This document shows, in pieces, positions 23,694-35,516 of a stretch of 64,000 nucleotides of DNA (its first letter is position 1; every line of letters starts with the position of its first letter). The translations under genes were made by a program, and so were the position numbers. The notes under the pieces were generated by a model. The model did no database searches and had not been told where the DNA came from. It saw only the letters and a program-made list of their open reading frames with translations. The stretch lies in the NCBI RefSeq assembly GCF_051622035.1, contig NC_135355.1:4898001-4962000 (forward strand). Direction: 5' to 3'. This DNA comes from Arctopsyche grandis (lineage: Eukaryota; Arthropoda; Insecta; Trichoptera; Hydropsychidae).

Positions 23694-24835
23694 GCCTCAC
23701 CGATCGCCGACAATGAAACTTCGAATTATGTCATAATAGTTATGACGAGTACTTATAGTAGATGAAAAATTATAAAAAAATATATGAACCCAAAAAAAAA
23801 ATATTTTAATTACATAAATAAAGATTATTTGTAAATATAAATGTTGTTTCACTTTACCTTGATCATCTTCATCAAGCCTCTCATCCTTTCAGGCGAAGTC
23901 TGTTGGATGACTTCAGGTAATTTTATGCACAAATCACATTTCACTATCACATTATTATTAGAACGACCACCATTTATTATATTGTAATTATTTTCAAATC
24001 AAAAACAAAATTATATGTATATTAAAAACAAATGATTTCTTTATTTTTTCTCTGCGAAAATTCAGCTACCATATTCAGCAACTAATTAAATCACTGCATT
24101 TACATTAAAAATGACAAATTTTTTACAAAAATCGAAATACACTTTAACACTTTAAGTTTTTTCAACCGAAATACACTTGAACCGTTTAATTATCGCCAAT
24201 TTTATTTGAATAAATGACTACCGAAAACTCGAACTAGCTTGTTGTTAGGTAGCCTAGTGACTAATCAGGTAGTTTAATAATTCAAATAATTTATATTAAT
24301 TTTAAATAAGTCAAATGATATTTATTTTGCCATTATTAAGAGTATGTTATTTAAACTGAAATGTTAGATTTTTAATATCTTAATCATATTACTTGACGAT
24401 GTTGTTACGATTATATTTTTACGTACATCTAGAATTCAAATTTGTATGTTGGTATGGAATGTATTATTGATTTTTTTTTCACTTTATCGATAAAAAGCTA
24501 CATATAGGTGTAATATGACGATTAGATTGAATAAAAAGTTTGTATAAACTAATGATAAAACCCAAATTACCGTACGTCTTTCTGATAATATTATCAATGT
24601 GGTAGTGAATAGACAATCAAAATACAAAGATATTTCATATGATTAATCCTAGTCAGTTGAGAAAAATCAGTATATAAAAATGGTATGAATTTAAATATAG
24701 AGAACGTAATGGTATTACTATTCCTAAATAAATCAAGACATCATCTTTTTTTTACTTAAAAAATTGTATATTCCGTCAAAATAAGTCTTTATCTTCTATA
24801 TTTCATAGAATTTGTAATTTTTTCTGTTCAAATTA

Positions 24836-25267
24836 AAGGTATAATACCCAAGGTAGCTTTCAGTGACTTATCTTTTCAAAATAATTAAGGAAACATGAAA
24901 AAATTACGATTTTCTGAAAAGAAAAAAACACTCATTGCGTGATTTGTAATGGAATTTTCGATCGAAGCGGCGAATTTGAATTCTCGTTAACCATTTAAAA
25001 TTTATAATAGTCGACTCAATTAAACAGCAATAGATGAATCTTCTGCATTTTTTTTTAATAATTTAAAAATCGAAACTACTTTCGAAAGAGATATATGAAA
25101 AAAACCTACTTTTTTGATAGTTTGGTTGAGATAATCGATTGGTTGGAGGCACAAGACATTGTTTAAAATCAACGTAATTATTTATTTAACGTTTTTTTGA
25201 TACAATGCAAGTTTTCTATTAGGTCTATCGATGGAAATCTAAAATTCACGATTTTCACTCCGGCCTA
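24836..25267. mobile_element. Half copy (right arm) of the long foldback element
   Basis: It matches the right arm of the 41265-42290 element: GCTTTCAGTGAC / GCTCTCAACGAC, CATTGCG, TTCTCGTTAA, ATTGTTTAAAATCAACG, AGGTC(T/C)ATCGATG and the terminal TTTTCACTCCGGCCT. The left arm is absent. Confidence 0.75.
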
Positions 25268-25549
25268 ATAAATACATATACATATGTAGGTACATATCAA
25301 TTATGCTGTCAAAAATGTTACTACTGACGGGGGAGAGAATTTATGAAGAATCAAATAAATTGATCCAAAGCATTAGACTGTCTGTAAAATTTCAAATGAA
25401 TATATAATTATATGATAATATTAATCAAATTGAAAATTTTTATTTATTTATTTAAAATACGTTATCAAACTGCATATGGCTTTGGCTTTGGATATTTCAG
25501 TTTAAATCAAAGATACAAGTCAACAATACATACATATCTACATAGACGG

Positions 25550-26350
25550 ATCTTGGTCAGTATTTTATTATTCAGGATCAGAATAAAATTCAAATGGTGA
25601 GAATAAAAATAGCACATGGTAAAAATTAAAGTAATGAATCGCATACAAATAATTATAAATGGTCTGAATGGTCACAAACGGCCAGAATTGACAAAAATAA
25701 TAAGCAGTCGGAATTTAATCATTTTTTTTTTCATAGTCTGGATTATAAATCATAACCGAAATCCGAAACTGCCGAACCGAGATGCTAATGACAGATCGTC
25801 TAGTTTTCTAATAATTTACTACTAATTTTCATCTCTAGTATTAATTTTCAGTTTAGTGCTAATTTTCATCGTTGTAGCAGTAACAACACTATTGCCTACT
25901 GAAAAAGATGATTATGACCCATGTTTCAGAATAAATCTTACCATTTGATGTATGTAAATGATGAAAAATCCAGTTTTTTTTTTGTTTTTTTTTTCAAATG
26001 CTTTTTATTATTACGAAATTTTGTTCACAATACATTATATATCTAAACTTAATAGCTACTGATCTACTGATCATTTTCTATTTTACAATTTTAATTTAAT
26101 TTTGTTAGTAATCATACACAGTATTATATTATTCTAATGTTAATGTACAGTATAATAGGAACAACCCAGTTTAAATTTTAACTATTAAATATCAATTCTG
26201 ATCAATCAGTATAAATTTTGACCATCTAATATTTATTTTGGCCATTTTTATTCTGACCACTGTTATTTACATTACATAGAATGTATGTAACATTGGGCAG
26301 AATTTATATGGTTAGAACCAATGCAATATAAATTCTGACCACAAACGTGT
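25550..26350. repeat. Inverted modules with GGTCAGAAT-like words around a LINE-A fragment
   Basis: The left part (25550-25760) repeats GGATCAGAATAAA, GGTCTGAATGGTC and similar. The right part (26190-26350) repeats the complement AATTCTGACC. A LINE-A 3' fragment (25996-26162, minus) lies between. This may be an old element interrupted by the LINE. Confidence 0.45.
25996..26162 (-). mobile_element. LINE-A 3' tail fragment
   Basis: It shares TACTGATCTACTGATCATTT and the TTATTATTACGAAATT end with the other LINE-A copies. Only the untranslated tail remains. Confidence 0.75.
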
Positions 26351-27921
26351 TAAAATTCTGACCCGAAAAATACGAGCCAAATACATACATAATTACTGCA
26401 TCTGTAATGGATATAAACAAAAATTGAGATTGTTTCTAAATAAAAAATAAAGTAAATTAATAGGTCGGATCGAGCAAAAAATTTATACATATCTCTATGT
26501 ATATTAAATAAAAAATAAATCAATTTGGACAGGTTAACCCTTCCAGTGATATTTTACAATATGTTGAAAAAACGTCGATGATTCACACGATGATACTTTT
26601 AGGATGTACGATAAATACATCACCGGGTGTTAAGGTCGCATGACAGATTATATTTGCATCAATAATTGAAAATTTATATACCTACGTCGAAAACCCACGC
26701 CACTTTGATACGCTACTGATAGCACATAAATCAGAATATAACGATATATAAATCCCATACAATATTAATTATTACATTGCAAAAAAAAAGTAAAAAACGA
26801 CACCTACCCATGCGACACGCATAAAAGTCATGTTTTTGAAATAGATGAGAGTATTTTGTAAAAATCTAATTTGTATATGAGCGAGTATTGCTGATATTTC
26901 TCTATCTGCATACATATGTATGTATGTTAAAATCAAACGGTGTGACTTTGATTTTAGCATTGATTAAGATTTATAGCAGTGTGTTGACATTCGGTGTAAG
27001 ATTCATATAACTCTGTATATTAGAATAATATAATCCAGCATGTTGGATTTGTGTCTTCTGCTTCGTTTTTTTTTTGCGCCTGTTATAGAATCACAAATTT
27101 ATTAGGCATTTGATATTTTTGCGTTCCAAATATCAAAAGGAAGTAAGTAACGCTGTGATGGATGTCCATTTTCAACATTTTTATATTTTATTTCGACAAT
27201 ATATTTAGGAGAAAATGTCGTATTTTGTGAAACAGAACATACATACATAACAGCATAAGATTAGTAAATTACCTTTGATTTCTACATTAGCACAATTTGA
27301 AAAATGAAAGCGCTGGGAATTTATTTTTATTTGTAAGAAGTGGAGTTGATTCATTTTAATTGTATTTTCAATATTTAACTGATTAAATAAAAACACATAC
27401 ATTTATTCAGTAGTAAGATTTAACGGCGCATTTTTAAAAACAGCTTTTCTCCTTAAAACGAATCATTTGCGCATTAAATAATTTTATTTCTGTTAAATAA
27501 AAAATGTTGAATAATATTTTTTTTTGTAGTATGAAATAAAATAAATGTTTCGATCATTAACAATTAAATTGTGCAAATCATAAATGAAGAACATGGTGCT
27601 TGGTCAATATAATCCTCGAGAGACTTTCCAAAGTCGCGAAAGTGAATATATGGGATGCGTTAATGCGCATTTTATTAATTTTAGGTTGCCTTATATTTTT
27701 CTGTTGTAAGTTAATCATCAAATTCCCGCATTTTATATTAAAATGCTGACCCAATGAAAACAATAGATTTGTAGTTTTTTAAATGAAAGTATTTTTTTTA
27801 TTTATTTATTAAAGAATTTTAGTCTTATTTCTTATTTTATTTATTTAGGTGTATAAATATTATATTAAAGAAACATAATTTTTTATGTTTTCTATTGTTT
27901 TATAATCTAATCATATTTCTT

Positions 27922-28247
27922 TTTATTGCTGTTTTTCTTTAATATACTTGAAAATATCTTTAAATTGTACATTCATATTTTTAAATGATATTATATATTT
28001 TTTCATTGAAACAAATTTACATTGCGCATTAAAATGCGCATTTAAATTGTCCCAATAATATTAAAATTTAAGTACATACATAGACGTGTTTACGTACATA
28101 AATTGGTTATTCCTGTTATTTTCTTAAATATATTTGAAAATATTTATCAACAACATTAAAATTACGTTTATATTTTTTAATGTTATATAATTTTTAATTC
28201 ATATAAAGTATACCAAATGCTTACGATAAATGCGAATTTCAATTGTC
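27922..28247. repeat. Old tandem duplication of about 190 bp
   Basis: Segments 27922-28053 and 28109-28247 share TTATT(G/C)CTGTT, CTTGAAAATAT, ATATTTTT(A)AATG and CAATTGTCC-like words in the same order. The first contains the palindrome TGCGCATTAAAATGCGCA. Confidence 0.5.
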
Positions 28248-28567
28248 CTCAATTATTAATTATTATTATTAATTATATTTTGAATGGACTGAAAACATAA
28301 TCGTCGTCATAAACATAAAATTTTAGATCGCCTTTTAAAATTTTAGTAATTTTTTATACTTGTAAATGATATTTTAAATAAAATATGAATTGAAATATTC
28401 TGTTCGATATAATACAATTTATATTTGTAATTATTTAATCGATATGCAGTCAGTCGCTCTCCTTTGTGTTGCATTGATTTTTATTGGTTTTTGAATTTGT
28501 GCACACCCACATTATTGAAATCAAATGAATTCTATTTGACATAATCAATTATCCGAGACTATTTCAC

Positions 28568-28575
28568 TATATATA
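28568..28575 (+). promoter_or_regulatory. TATA box of gene 4
   Basis: TATATATA lies 34 bp before an initiator match TCAGAT (A at 28602). Confidence 0.7.
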
Positions 28576-28648
28576 CATCTGAAAGAAGAATCCGAATCAT
28601 CAGATCGCTTCCTAGCTTCATTTAGTTCACAACCTCTAGAACCAAAAC

Positions 28649-29366
28649 ATGAAATTTTTGGTAAGTAGCACAATAATTAGTTCAGCAAATTAGTTCATCA
28701 GAAATTTCATAAGATTGATCAATTGTTTAGGTATTTTTGGCCGCTTTGATCGGTCTGGCTTTCGGTCAGTTCGGAAATTACAGACCGACTTTCAGACAGA
28801 CCGGTCGCGAAAAGGACTCTATTATATTGAAAAGCAACTTTGATTTGGGACCCAATGGCAATTATCAATACGGGTGAGATGATTTTAAATTTTCCGAAAA
28901 ATTAGAATAGTATTTGAACGGTTTTTATAATATTTGACTGAAAATTCGTCGACAGATACGAAACTGAAAACGGTATAACGGGACAAGAGAGCGGATTCCC
29001 GAGAAACCTTGGAGGTTTCCCACCAGCTGTGGCTGAAACAGCTCAAGGAACTTTCTCTTGGACATCCCCTGAGGGCCAATACATCTCGATCGGTTACACG
29101 GCTGATGAAAATGGCTACCATCCAGTGGTAAGTAGTTTGTTTTTAGAGACATCTATGAAATTTGTATTGAATTTTAAGATATTTAGATTTTCAAAAGTTT
29201 TATGTATATACGGAGATGTCAGTGCGGTGTTGTTTGTTGACAGTTTTTTTTAATTTGTTTTTAGGGAGATGCTCTTCCAACACCTCCTCCAATCCCATTA
29301 GCGATTTTGAGATCGATCGAATACAACAAAGCTAAAGCTGCTCAAAGAGGCTTCAACAATTTTTAA
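28649..29366 (+). CDS. RR-1 cuticular protein (142 aa)
   Basis: Exons are 28649-28660, 28731-28873, 28956-29127 and 29265-29366. The signal peptide [16 protein letters not shown] is split after codon 4, the classic position in insect cuticle genes. The RR-1 domain starts [19 protein letters not shown] (phase-2 intron), continues [17 protein letters not shown] and [10 protein letters not shown], and then a phase-0 intron precedes [14 protein letters not shown]. The final exon is basic (KAKAAQRGF). [11 protein letters not shown] insertion before the GTFSW core is unusual. The SWTSPEG variant in place of SYTAPDG is shared with gene 5, its inverted neighbour 1.4 kb away, suggesting these two are close relatives. 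Confidence 0.93.
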
Positions 29367-30811
29367 ATTCCTAATCGAAATATAATGGATACCAAACTGC
29401 ATTATTTTCAACAGTATTTTAGTTATTTTTATAATTAAAACTTGAGTAATTGTAATGTACTTATTGATTAAAAAAAAATTCAATCAACCAATTATACTTT
29501 CATTACTTGAAAAATTGATTTTTATTGTAATATAAGTAATAACACAGAATTTTTTTGATATATTTTTATTAATACATTCAAGGTTTGTAAGTCAAAGTTA
29601 CACTTACAGATTGACTAAAATTTATATTACTTAAAAATAACACTATCAAGACGTCGGTCCGGTTTTAAAGGTAGTCCACGTGACGTTTTGAAAATTCCAC
29701 GCGCTCCTGCTTTAATATTTCAAAAACAAAATCAAGCATTAAATTGGCACATACATTCAAAGAAAAATTGAACTTAAAACTTAGATCATAAAATTACTTA
29801 ATATGAAAACTCCTACTTTCGCTGATGTTGAAGGATTTTGTTTGATGAGTTGTGATGACAAAAGGAGCAACCAATTCTCTCGTCGGTGGTTCTATTGGAG
29901 TGCTTTGCGAGGCGAAAACGCAACACACAAGAACTAAAACTGCCTGAAATATTCAAAATGGACCTTATTAAACACATAAATGTATATAATCTGTGCGTAA
30001 ATCAAGCAAAATCAAAAATAAACACCAAATGCTTCATTGCGCGTGAATATGGGCAGAAGATACTAGAAAGAGTTCAGCAATAAGAAAGAATTTCATTTGT
30101 ATATATACCCGAATTTATACCAGAAATTGACCAGTTTTTTTTTATACAAAACGTATGCAAATACGTTCTCAAGTGTGTGAAAATGTCCTATTTTGCATTA
30201 ATTTAAATGTGATACTCGTCTAAAGTGGTTTCGTTATGAAACGACACGTTGAAATGTTAAAATAAAATATAGAGATCACTTCGCCTTCCTATTTTTACAA
30301 TTAAGTGAATAATGTTTGCCCAAATATTTTTATTCAAATCATAAATAATAAAATAATATTTGAAAATTGCTGAATTCAAAGCGATTTAGCATTTATAATG
30401 TATAAAAAAATGGAATTGATGATACTTTATCGCGTCATCTCTTGAAAGGAGTTTTTTACAAAACCTTGAATCAGAAGCGGTATACAAACATTCATATAAT
30501 ATTAAATTAACACAAACATAAACGAATCATCACACTGAATATGTGTGTGTGTGTGTGTGTGATTGTACTTTAATGTTTATGAATTTTATTAAAAGTCCCA
30601 CTTTTCATTGACATACTTTAATTACAAGATTTTATATACATACATACATAAAGAAGAAATTTAACAAAAATCAAAACAGAAAAAATAAACGATGGGGAGC
30701 GAGTTCATCCGAGTGTTGTTTTTATTTAAAGTTGAACTCTGTAAATAAAATATATGCATTAAATTCAATGTATTTCTTTAAAACTATACGTATTTTATAT
30801 GGTTTAATATT
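29367..30811. other. Intergenic region between convergent genes 4 and 5
   Basis: Genes 4 (+) and 5 (-) converge here. There is a GT microsatellite at 30542-30561. A frame at 29886-30083 has no domain. TTTATT at 30721-30726 is the minus-strand AATAAA for gene 5. Otherwise nothing is seen. Confidence 0.5.
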
Positions 30812-31273
30812 TTACTTGGGACGGTATCCAGCTTCATCAGCGGTGTATTGAACGGTGATTAATTTTCCTTCAGGTGAAGTCCATGAAAATGATCCTTCGA
30901 TGATTTCGGCTGGTTCTTGGCTTCCGGCAACACTTTTCGGTGAGCCTAAAGCGCGAGCTTGGATTCCATTTCCGGTCTCATAGCTGAAATTTTAATTGAT
31001 TTTTAAGCAATGCCTATTTGTTTTTGATCTTTTAGTATATAAATTTCAATTACTTGTATTTGAAATTTCCATCTGGACTGATGTCCAAGTTTTGTTCTTT
31101 GATTACGGCGGTTTGGTCGTTGACATCCCTTCTTTGGCGGGGGATGGCCAAAGCGCAACCCACTACGACGAAAAGGCAAACCTTGAAAGCACAAATTGAT
31201 TGATTGATTAAACTGATTATTTTAAATTGAAAAATAAATTTCATTAGCCTGCTGTTATTACCAGGAATTTCAT
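30812..31273 (-). CDS. Short RR-1 cuticular protein (103 aa) without C-terminal exon
   Basis: Exons on the minus strand are 31273-31262, 31181-31054 and 30983-30812. The signal peptide is MKFL|VCLFVVVGCALA. The mature part begins IPRQRRDVNDQ. The domain reads [38 protein letters not shown] and YTADEAGYRPK, then stops. DEAG replaces the near-invariant DENG. The [11 protein letters not shown] segment found in most relatives is missing. A weak alternative donor (AA|GTAAAA at the stop) could join an acceptor at about 30743 to add only a few residues, which I consider less likely. Family role: secreted chitin-binding procuticle protein. Confidence 0.88.
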
Positions 31274-31340
31274 GATTTTTTCACACTTGTTCACTTCTTC
31301 AACGTGCTGAAGAGAATACTTTAGGTGGGTTAAGACCCGC

Positions 31341-31347
31341 TTTTATA
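31341..31347 (-). promoter_or_regulatory. TATA box of gene 5
   Basis: The minus strand reads CATATAAAAGCGG. An initiator-like TCAGCA follows about 39 bp downstream (A near 31308), 35 bp before the ATG. Confidence 0.6.
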
Positions 31348-32894
31348 TGCGATTGAAAGAGTTCATTATTTTTTTATGCTTTTGTGTTTACAAAACGTTA
31401 AACTCGTTGGGGAATATTCATATAAAAAATAACAATGATTACTTCACGAAAAAAAAGACGTATTCAACGGCTAGCTCTGCGGGTTATTAGGAGAGCCATA
31501 GACTGTCGTAAACATAATGATTTGTTAATATTAATAATTTAATATATACAGGATGCTTATTCGGGTTTTATCATTTGGAAATATAATATAATAGTCGATC
31601 AAACATTTTCCAAAATTAAGTTCCATTTAGTCACGTTACCATGTGTTCAATTTCATTTACTTTACTACATATATTCCTACATACATACATACATATTGTA
31701 ACAGAATTAAAGTGAAATATACATACAATAGAAGTTTATCAAAAGGGAAAGAGATGAAAATTATATAAATTTAGATTGGGATTCATGCAGAAGATTTTCT
31801 GCAGACAAATCTTTAGCAATTTAACTATCATTGTGAATTCTCACACACTAACTTGTCTGACAACAGATAAAGCATTCACAACTCAATACTAAACATCAAA
31901 TGATTCTTGTCTTGTTTTTCAACGATGTTTCATTTGAAAGATTGTTGTAATGTTTATTAATTATCTCGTATGGTCAGTCGAAGTATATCTAGGTACAAAA
32001 AATCTCATTGTCAGAGATGCTATGAAGATCCTGTCTACAGACAAATTTATATGTGACTTATATACCTTTAAATTATCTCTAAATATGTCATCAAATATGA
32101 AGTCGGTTGCATACACATATGTACACACTATCCAGCGATGGATTAGACTGTATGATTGTATGAAATATTGATTAAACTACATATAATAGAATCATAAATA
32201 AAAATCAGGCTGTACATAAGAGCATCGTCGCACTTGCGCAATTTAAACAATAGTGATTTCAGATATATTGCATAAAAAGTGAATATAATATATATAAAAA
32301 AAGTTAACGAGATTTGACCGGAGAGGTTGAAGCGGGGCTAGTTTGGCAAAAACGAAATAAACGATGACATTTGAGGTCATAGTAAAAGTGTGGCCGTATC
32401 CAGTTCGAAAGGTCACGACAACATCACATACGAAAACATACATACATACATATGTATGTACATGATGTGTTAACGGATGATACGAATCACTTGTGAAATG
32501 AATACACGTGTAATACACGACACTGAATTTGATCCAAAAGTCAACCTGAATGATTTTGTCGGTTGTTTGTATAGGAAATTTGGGTATTTTTTTAAAATAT
32601 GTTTAATTTGACGGATGACGCATGGTAGTAATAATTGAAATAATGAATTTCTGGAAATAATAACGCCCGTTTAAATATGTCGTTATAAATTTGCACCAAC
32701 GCATTCGAAAAGTCGCCGAATGACACCAGATTCCAACTATTACACAATACACTTGATCTCGCCGAACAGTTGATTCAAGTGGAAATATTAATATACAGAT
32801 GTATAATATTTTATTTATTTATTTTTTAGTATAGAATATTGCTTCGGAAGGAAAATTAACTAATATCTTTATGCATATGTATATTGTGACTATG

Positions 32895-33120
32895 TAAGAT
32901 GAAGGCCTTCCCGACTTTTATTCCCTCTGTTTTGGGTAACTCTCATCCATCTCATACCACACATTTTTCAAATTCCATACACCCATCTCCCCTTCAATGC
33001 GCTCTTAAACATTCGCTCGGGTGCCATTCGAGCACTTCTTTCATCCAACCATCATCCGTTTTTCTTGCTACGTGACCTACCTATTGCAATTTCAATCTGT
33101 TTACTCTCTCTATTTTATAT
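32895..33120 (-). pseudogene. RTE-like LINE fragment
   Basis: Across minus-strand frames it reads GRSRSKK, WMKEVLEWHPSECL and CGMRWMRVTQNRGN. The GHxARRxD, KExLEW and RWxRVAQxR pattern belongs to the C-terminal end of RTE-type endonuclease/reverse transcriptases. Frameshifts and stops interrupt it. Confidence 0.6.
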
Positions 33121-34636
33121 CAACTACCCTTTTCTAAGTATCCATCATATAGTTACAGTAACTGATAAGTTGCAATTATGATTTTGAATTATATTTTACG
33201 TACGAATTTTTCAAGAAATGTGTGTTTTAATTACACAAATAGAATTAATAAACAAATATCTCTTTATGAAAATAACTTTTGCCATTTTAAAAATTGTGAT
33301 GTGACTTTAAATGTCAATGAAAAAGCACTCTATTCTTCTTATTTTACTTATTTTAGATTTGCATATTTTATTTTATTTTAACAAACATATACCACAGTAT
33401 CTTCACAGATTACCCCAATGCATAAACATACCTTAAATAAATAAAGAACAGTAAAAATTACACAAAAAAAAAATATATGCATGTATTAATTCATATGTAC
33501 TTCTAATAATTATAAAAATTTATTATATTGACAAAATTTTAACTAAAACCATTGCAAAAAAGTAATTAAATTTATTTAAATGTAAATTCTATAAAATAAA
33601 ATATGTCTTTGGTGTCAGGTTTGCAAACATTTGAAGTTGTTTATTCGATTAGATTTTTTCTATTAAAATTCGAATTATAATTTATATGCATATGTCCGTA
33701 TGTGGAAAATATTATTTTTTTCAATAAGATGTTAATTTATTTATCGAAAAAATACTGGTTGCAGTTGAAGACGTGCTTATTTGCTTATATTTGGTAACGT
33801 ACATTTGCCATTTAAGACGCGACCTTCACATTTACTGGAAGAATGTAGCATCTGCAGTAGCCAATAAAGCAGCATGCATTGATGAGTCGCACTATATATG
33901 TATAAATTCTTAAAAATTTCAATAAAATAAGCTTGACATGATTCTAGTCAACGTTAAAAACATGACTCTAGTCAACGCTTAGAACATAATTTAAATTTTA
34001 AATATACGCACAACATATGTGTATGTAAATATTTCTCAATGAAAACTAGGTTTCATATTTACAATTAATATGCACAGCTTAGTAATAAGAAACAAGGTAT
34101 TATTGCATTTGGGTTGTTGGTAATATAACCTTTAAAAGCGTTAGCCGTTTAAACCGCACAATGGGCTTAAGTTTACTGAGATCGTCGTTTTGCCCGTCTT
34201 GTTTGCCAATTTGCGATTTACACATGTATGTATGTATGTATGTATGTACATACACGTGTATGATGTTTAGTGTCGTAAAAATGAGCACAGGAAAATTTCA
34301 CGAGGAAGTTTTGCGCAAATTTTCATAATGAACAGTCAATGCAATTAAGGTGTGTCTTTGTTAAACAAACAAACAAACGTTTCGTGCTGGAAAATCGAAT
34401 GTTTATCCTATTAATAGCATATCGAATAATCTCAATCTTTTAATGCCAGTTGAATATTAAATTAATATCTTTTGTACTATGGGAATGAATTTAAAGCTAA
34501 ATCAGTATGCATTTTATTTGAAAATAATCAATTTTAAACATCGCTACTTCACCATTAACGTTTTTACGATTAATCATTAAAATTAAGCGTTTTCTTTATT
34601 ACTCTATCTATGCATATACAAATTATCATACTGAGC

Positions 34637-34870
34637 AATAAAAATTACGCTGCGGAGAATAATCAATCTATACCAAGTTTGACGCACTAAATTCTAATAT
34701 GACAATGATTTTTGTAGACTAATTCTCGTTTATGAGTTATATGTAGGTGATTCAAAAAGGCGAAATTTTTACAGATTTCTGGATTTCGTAGTCTTTAACT
34801 CAAAATCTAGTATTACTGTACCAAAAGTGAGCATTGGAATCCATAGTCAGATGGTTTTTTCTATTGATTG
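34637..34870. repeat. Dispersed repeat, first copy
   Basis: It shares with 39997-40250: GAGCAA(CAA)TAAAAATTAC, TTCTCGTTTATGAG, TTTACAGATTT, CTTTAACTCAA and GTACCAAAAGTGAG, in the same order. Family unknown; no coding frame. Confidence 0.65.
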
Positions 34871-35394
34871 TCATTTTTATTGCTCTGAAATACTAATAAT
34901 TAATTATATGGCGAATTTAAAAGTCCGTTTCGGTAAGAAATAACGTGATTTTGTGCTGCTCAATTTTTTATTAGACAGAGGTTTTTTATTATATATTTTT
35001 GGGTTATAATAATTTAAGAAAATTTCATTGAAAACATTTGTGAAATTCTACCTTGATAATACGAATATTAAAATTTTAACAGATAAACAAAAATCAATAC
35101 TTGAACTGTGGACCGTTAAGTGCATAAATAACGAGTGTTTTTTTTTTGTATGTTTTTAATAATAATATTGATTGAACTATGCAAGTTCTACTGTGTCAAT
35201 TATACTTGTACACAAAAAAATTATTTTCGTACAATGTTGCTTGTTGAGGTTTTCCTTGCAGTGTTACGCGCAATAAATGTCAAGCAAACGAATCGTTTTC
35301 AAGAGTCGATTATCCAGATGCGATTGCAAAGTACATCTTAGATACATACATAAGATGTCAGCAATATGTGCAAATTACAATACACACTACTCAG

Positions 35395-35402
35395 TATAAA
35401 TA
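35395..35402 (+). promoter_or_regulatory. TATA box of gene 6
   Basis: TATAAATA lies 34 bp before an initiator-like TCAATT (A at 35429). Confidence 0.65.
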
Positions 35403-35516
35403 CTAGTTGAGCTTAGAGACATTGTCTCAATTGTGCATATAAAATTGAACGTGCAAGAAGTGTACAGGGAATCCTGTTATTATTTAAATTTATTTAATAA
35501 AAATAAATTCGTAAAA

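Larger units (their letters stand above)
23694..28567. other. Intergenic region between genes 3 and 4
   Basis: Apart from the repeats listed (24836-25267, 25550-26350, 27922-28247) this is AT-rich DNA without coding signal. Short frames such as 25412-25600, 26772-26960 and 27205-27402 have no supporting features. Confidence 0.5.
31349..35394. other. Intergenic region between divergent genes 5 and 6
   Basis: Genes 5 (-) and 6 (+) diverge from this 4-kb stretch, which could hold shared control elements. A more complex block lies at 32300-32420 (GTTGAAGCGGGGCTAG, GTGTGGCCGTATCC). RTE and dispersed-repeat fragments are listed separately. No gene is supported. Confidence 0.45.
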
